Assembly: GCA_947471745.1 (NCBI GenBank)
Contig: CANJKZ010000981.1
Span: forward strand, 558,001-622,000
DNA: 64,000 bases
Source of the DNA: Closterium sp. Naga37s-1
Taxonomy: Eukaryota; Streptophyta; Zygnematophyceae; Desmidiales; Closteriaceae
Direction: 5' to 3'
Positions 59,277-64,000 of the stretch are shown piece by piece. The position numbers and the translations under genes were made by a program. The notes under the pieces are model-generated. The model saw only the letters and a program-made list of their open reading frames with translations, did not search any database and had not been told where the DNA came from. Position 1 is the first letter of the stretch. Every line of letters starts with the position of its first letter.

Positions 59277-62200
59277 ATGGATAAGGCCCACAAGGTCACT
59301 TTCTGCGAGTTCAACATCAATGGACTCGGCGGGGTGGAGAAACAAAACAAGTGCAGTAAATGGATGAGGGAGAAAACCGACGTGGCAATAATCACAGACA
59401 CCAGGTTACAGGCAGATCATAACTTCTGGACGCAAATCAGTCCGAGTGCGGTTGCGGTGTGTGGGATGGACCCCGGGGAGTCGGCGGGGGGTGTTGCAAT
59501 AGTGAGCTTCGTACCTGGTCTGATGTTCGCATGCAGCTTCACTGACAGTTCCGGCAGGCTTCTTACAGTAGTAGTTCGTCTGGGGAGTCTGGAGTTCTTG
59601 CTGGTGGCGGCTTACATCCCACCGCAGGCGGTCAACAGGAGCAGCTTTTATAGGGACAGCTTGACACCGTTCCTGCAGTCTCTGCCGGCGCTCCCGAACG
59701 TTCTGGTGATGGGAGACCTCAATGTGGTCGAGGACCCGGACTTGGACCGCACCTCACACTCCGGCTCCTCGGCAGAGAATCAAAGGCTCCTGAGCTGCTG
59801 GGGCAACACGGATCTGAGGGATGCTTTCAGACACATGCATCCGGACAAAAGGGAATACACGTTTTTCGCAAAAGCAACAAGGTCCAGCTCAAGGATTGAC
59901 AGGGCGCTGATATCACAACCGCTGCTGGGTAGACTGGCGGAAGCAAAGCACGTGGCAATCACGAATGGGATGACGGACCACTGGAGCGGAATAGGCGTGG
60001 TGCTGGAATCTGCAGGCGCGGTTAAAAATGGGCCGGGCATCTGGAGGCTGCGAGCGGAGCAGGCAAATAAGCCGGGTGTCAGGAAAATTATCAAGAAGAT
60101 CATCGAGGAATCCGCTGGTGAACCAGTTGACAGGCTGCTGGAGAGGTTGACCGCCTGTCTGAGGGCATACTCAAGGGAGGAGAGGAAACGGGAGACGGCG
60201 ACTAAGCTACATCTTACCAAGGAGGTAGAACGGCTCCGCGTTCGTGTGTCACGCTACCCGCACTGCCAGCGAACGGGTCGGATCCTGCTCCGGAAGGAGG
60301 AGCTGCTGGAGGCGTACGAGAAAAGCCACAGAGAAAAATTGCAGACTTGGGCATGCGTGGAAGCAGAACTGGATGGGGAGGTGGCATCGGGTATCTTGTC
60401 GGCGCAAATCAAAACTCGCAAGGCAAAAACAGTGATCCGCGAAGTGTCAAGAAACGGAACTGTCTTCTCAGGGGTGAAGGAGGTTCTCTCGGCAGCAACG
60501 GACCACTTCCGGGAGGCGTTTGGCTGTCCTGGCGGTGGCGCAGCACCTGTCACGGATGACCGCCCCATGCTGCGGCAGCTGGGAGAAGAGAGCAGGAGAT
60601 CACTAAGCGCACCCTGGACGGAGGATGAGGTGCGGAAGGCAGTTCGTGAGCTCGCCCCGGGGAAGTCTCCGGGAGCGGATGGCTTGCCCAAGGAGCTTTT
60701 CGATTACAACTGGGACCTGTTGGGACCGATACTGATGGACCTGGTGGGGAGGTTCACGAGGGGAGAAGACCTGCCACAGAGTATCTCAACAGCGGTGACC
60801 ATCCTGCTGCACAAAAAGGGTGACAAGGGTGACTTAGGGAACTACCGACCGATAACGCTCCTAAGTACCGTGTACAAGATAGTAGCGAAAGTGATGGCAA
60901 GCAGGCTCAAGAAAGTATTGCATGAGGTCATCTCGGAAGATCAATATGGTTTCATACCTGGTCGTCAGCTGGCGGACGCGGTGGCAGTGGTGGCAGACGC
61001 CATAGAAGCGGGAGCCAGTGGGAAGGAGGACTGGTTTTTGCTAATGGTCGACTTCCAGAAGGCGTTTGAATCGATCTCGCGCGACTTCCTTTTCAACACG
61101 TTGCGGAAGCTGGGTCTACCGGAGGAGTTTGTGTCCTGGACGGAGGGGCTGCACAGAGAAGCAGGGACGTGCTTGCACATTAACGGGTGGACGGGGGAAA
61201 AGGTAGCGGTGGAAAAGGGGGTGCGCCAAGGATGTCCGCTGGTGCCGTACCTGTTCCTCTGCGCGGTGGAGCCGTTATGCCAAGAGATCAACCGGAATAA
61301 GCTGGGGATCGAAAAGAGGGGCGTGGGAAAGCTGGCATACCTGGGCTACGCTGACGATACCTCACTCATGCTGCATGGGGCGGAGCAACTCCAGACGGCG
61401 TCAAAGGTGCTGTCGGATTTCGGGGAAGAATCGGGATTGAAGGTGAACGAAGGGAAAACGGTGATCTTCCCGCTGGGGAAGAACCGGGGGAAGCCGGCGC
61501 CACACGATGTACGGTACGAATGGGCGGACAAAGATGATCCGGAGCGTCTGCTGGGGATTTGGATCACACCGAATGGCGACCCGACCCCATCCTGGAATAA
61601 GGCGTTGGACAGAGCAGAGGGGGAGTTAGCGAAGTGGGAAATGAAGCACCTGACCACATCGGCAAGAGTGTCGATAATCAACAGCTACATCGTGCCGATC
61701 TTCCTCTTCCAGGCACAGGTCTACCTACCGCCGGAGGCCATATGGAAGAAGATCCACAAATTGTGTCACACCTTCGTCTCGAAAGGGGAAGCGGCAGAAG
61801 AGAAGCGCTTCATCCTCTGGAACTATAAGCTGGCCTGCACGCCTCGGGAGGATGGGGGGCTGGGGCTGCTATGCTCGGAGTTGAGGGTCGACAGCATTGC
61901 CATCCGAAACGTCTGCCGACTGATGCTGATGCCGAACTCAGTTAAGAAATGGTTGGCGGAGAAGGCGACCGATATGCCCCTGGGGCTAGACACCGTCTTT
62001 GCCCACAAATCGCTGCTGGATCACTAGGTGAGAGGAAGTACGCGTTGGAAGGAGTTAGTGGAGAAGTTCTGGGACTCGCCGTTATGTAAACCGCGCGCGC
62101 CAACAAACCGTTGGGAGGTGGAGCAGGAACACCTAGCGTTCAACTCAAACATCCCCTTCAGAGGCGCAAGCCCCTTCGGGAACCAGAAAGGAACGGAGGT

Positions 62201-63299
62201 GCTGCTGGGCATCCACATGGGAGACCTGATCAAGAAGTCTTGGGATGGGGCGTGTGAGCTCAAGGGGATAGGAGAACTGACAAGGGAATTGGGGAACAGG
62301 GACAAAGCAAAATGGGCGCTGAAAGCTTTCAAAGCGGCACCTGCGAGCTGGAGGGAGATGGTGTTAGCAAAACTGACAAGCGAGGAGGTTGTGGCCACGG
62401 TGAAGCTACTACGGACGCACAATGGCACGACCGGAAGTTTCACCTACTGGCAGGTCGAGGAGGCGAAGGGGGACAAAGTGGTGGGGAGGTTGTGTATCAT
62501 AGAAGGCGGCAGACGGTTCAAGCCCTACGCGGGGAACCTCACGATGGACTTTAGCCTACGAAGCGGAGTGCCGATGTTCACGGAGGGCGATATATTCCTG
62601 GGGGCCATGGGAGACGCGCGAACGAAGCTGCTGCTATCAGAGGCGTGCGAAGGAGGGGAGCTGCTTTCACTAAGGGGGATAAGGAAGATGCTAGCTAGCT
62701 CGGCTGGCATGCAGGAGGATCAAAGAAGGTGGGAAGGGCAGAGGAGAGAAATCGAATGGGACAGGGTCATCTCGCAGAGAGACTCTCTCGCCACGCCACG
62801 GCGGGCACGTGAAGTCCTTCTAAGACTCCACTGTAGAAACTTGCAAGTGGGCTCGAGGCTGTTTTTCATGGGGATGGTCTGCCCGCACTGCCGAGGCGAG
62901 GAAACCCCAGACCATTGTCTCCTCGGTTGTCCCGCAGTGCAGCCGGTGGTGTACTTGCTGAGGAGAGGGTTGGTGGCAATGAACCCGGGGCTAGCGTGGC
63001 AGGATCTCGAAGATCTGCTCTTCATGCAAAGGGGCACGAAGTCAGGTTTTCCGGAAAGGACGTGGATTGCAACTGTTCTGCACCAAGTGTGGCTGGCGAG
63101 GTGTAACGCGGCGTGGAGGAATGAGACGTTTCAGGCCGGAAAGGTGGCTCGGCTGGCGGTGATACACTTCGTTGCGCATGCGAGAGTATACTGTTTGGCG
63201 CGCGTGGTGGCAGCACGGAAAAGGGGGCAGACGTTGGATGGGGACTGGGCACACCTGGCGGCCGATGAGGCGACGGTGATGCGGCAGCGGCAGCGGTGA
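59277..63299 (+). pseudogene. LINE ORF2: endonuclease-reverse transcriptase, interrupted by one TAG
   Basis: ATG at 59277. The APE endonuclease has FCEFNINGLGG, ITDTRLQ, VMGDLNVV and TNGMTDHWSGIGVV at the expected spacing. RT has YRPITLLSTVYKIVAK, YGFIPGRQ, MVDFQKAFESI, GVRQGCPL and the active site YADDTSLML (about residue 690). The frame meets TAG at 62025-62027 and continues in the same frame as RGSTRWKELVEKFW to TGA at 63297-63299. The distal part contains the RT zinc-binding motif CPHCRGEETPDHCLLGC (about 62880). Without the stop it would be a 1340-residue protein, within the range of plant L1 ORF2. No RNase H domain is evident. The stop probably replaced TGG or CAG, both by C-to-T type change at CAG. 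Domains before the stop are intact. Confidence 0.92.
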
Positions 63300-63463
63300 C
63301 GTGGAAGATCAGCTTCAGCTCAATCTGGGACAACCCCAGCATGACACATCAACCACCGTAGCTGCCTTAGAGGGGAACTGCGATACTAGTTATTGTGGCG
63401 CTCCCCTCCCTATGACAGTTACGACTGCCGATGTCTTTACATTCTTGTAATGTATATGATATC

Positions 63464-63483
63464 AAAAAAAAAAAAAAAAAAAA
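63464..63483 (+). other. LINE poly(A) tail
   Basis: Twenty consecutive A after TATGATATC, marking the 3' end of the LINE. The following bases are GTGGAAAGTCG. Confidence 0.88.
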
Positions 63484-64000
63484 GTGGAAAGTCGTTCTTG
63501 CGCGAACAGGTTCGGCACTGAGTTTCGACTCACTCATTGGGGAAATGGAGGCTTGTGGGGTTGAGCGTGGAGATACTAGATTGGCTAGAGTTATTTAACC
63601 ATTCGGTCGTGCCTGTCGTCCGCATGTACAGATACATTAACGTAAACCTGCACGTTACACAACTTCCTGTGTCGGGCGTCTCGGTTAAATACCGTTGTTC
63701 TGAACTCGGTTCCACTTGCCAGAACCTGCGAAAGACACGTCATGCAAGACCGCCATGCGAATGGCTGAGTTGGCGGTGGCTTCGCAAGTTACTGACTGGT
63801 CTGTTCTTTTTTAAAACGGACATTTTCAGGTGCATGCAGCTTAGTCTAGGCACGCTATTTAGGTGCATGCTATCTCGTCGTTTTTTAGCCTCTGTTGTTA
63901 CTGTATGTACACCTCCGCCACAAAAATTACTGTTCTGTCAGGGGATGCTACAATACGACTGACAGTAACTGGCGCAGCTCTCGCGCGAATTTGTCGTCCA
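63484..64000. other. Unassigned flank
   Basis: No gene or repeat recognised. One 141-codon frame (63537-63962) has no domain signature and is probably not coding. Confidence 0.55.

Larger units (their letters stand above)
57638..63483 (+). mobile_element. L1-type LINE (non-LTR) retrotransposon
   Basis: ORF1 (57638-59123), a 153-bp gap, ORF2 (59277-63299) and a 3' region ending in 20 A (63464-63483). ORF2 has an APE-type endonuclease, RT and a C-terminal zinc-binding region, the plant L1 arrangement. The start given is the ORF1 ATG; the true 5' end is upstream and not determined. One in-frame TAG interrupts ORF2 at 62025. Confidence 0.9.

Noticed and set aside
57575..59284. 569-codon reading of LINE ORF1 through the 103-bp segment
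   Set aside because: After 58745 the translation becomes hydrophobic and low quality, while splicing restores a basic ORF1-like tail ending at 59123.
63484..63520. Target duplication of the LINE after its poly(A) tail
   Set aside because: I found no matching sequence upstream of ORF1, so neither the duplication nor the 5' end is claimed.

Overview
The window looks like a transposon-dominated stretch of a streptophyte (green plant lineage) nuclear genome. Plant-type Ty1/copia elements, a GT47 exostosin-type glycosyltransferase, an L1-type LINE, a hAT transposon with spliceosomal introns and a roughly 181-bp satellite all point that way. A Ty3/gypsy element carrying a DNMT3-like cytosine methyltransferase suggests a charophyte alga, because cytosine methyltransferases captured by retrotransposons have been reported from charophytes and dinoflagellates. 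The genus cannot be fixed from the sequence alone. Only one non-mobile protein gene is well supported: the GT47 gene at 32.75-34.8 kb on the minus strand.

Layout, 1-25,010: a four-element nest. The oldest is Copia-C (minus strand, right end at 25,010, left end outside the window). Copia-A (346-15,838, minus, TSD GACTC) is inserted in its gag. A gypsy element with a methyltransferase (5,159-13,079, minus, TSD ATGA) sits inside the protease/integrase region of Copia-A. Copia-B1 (17,560-24,941, plus, TSD CTAGA) is inserted in the 5' LTR of Copia-C. All except Copia-C are delimited by terminal TG/CA and matching target duplications.

25,011-36,900: unassigned sequence, then a complete hAT element (27,275-31,390; 12-bp terminal inverted repeats; 8-bp TSD TTCCTGAC) with a five-exon transposase gene, then a short internally repeated stretch, the GT47 gene and unassigned DNA with a C-rich minisatellite. 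36,900-46,135: an array of ~181-bp satellite units split by Copia-B2 (37,744-45,070, plus, TSD ACAAG). Copia-B2 has an uninterrupted gag-pol frame and identical LTRs. 46,136-51,610: unassigned AT-rich DNA, then a run of pyrimidine-rich and later purine-rich minisatellites. 51,611-54,996: Copia-D, an internally deleted relative of B1/B2, inserted in a purine-rich minisatellite that continues to about 56.1 kb as 131-bp higher-order units. 56.8-63.48 kb: an L1-type LINE with ORF1 (containing a likely 103-bp intron), ORF2 (endonuclease, reverse transcriptase and zinc-binding region; one in-frame TAG) and a 20-A tail.

The genes do not form a pathway. The biological theme is a mobile-element community and its silencing. 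One element encodes its own DNA methyltransferase. Several neighbours carry nonsense codons explained by C-to-T change at CAG (CHG) or CG sites, which is what deamination of methylated cytosines leaves. One copy (Copia-B2) looks recent and intact.
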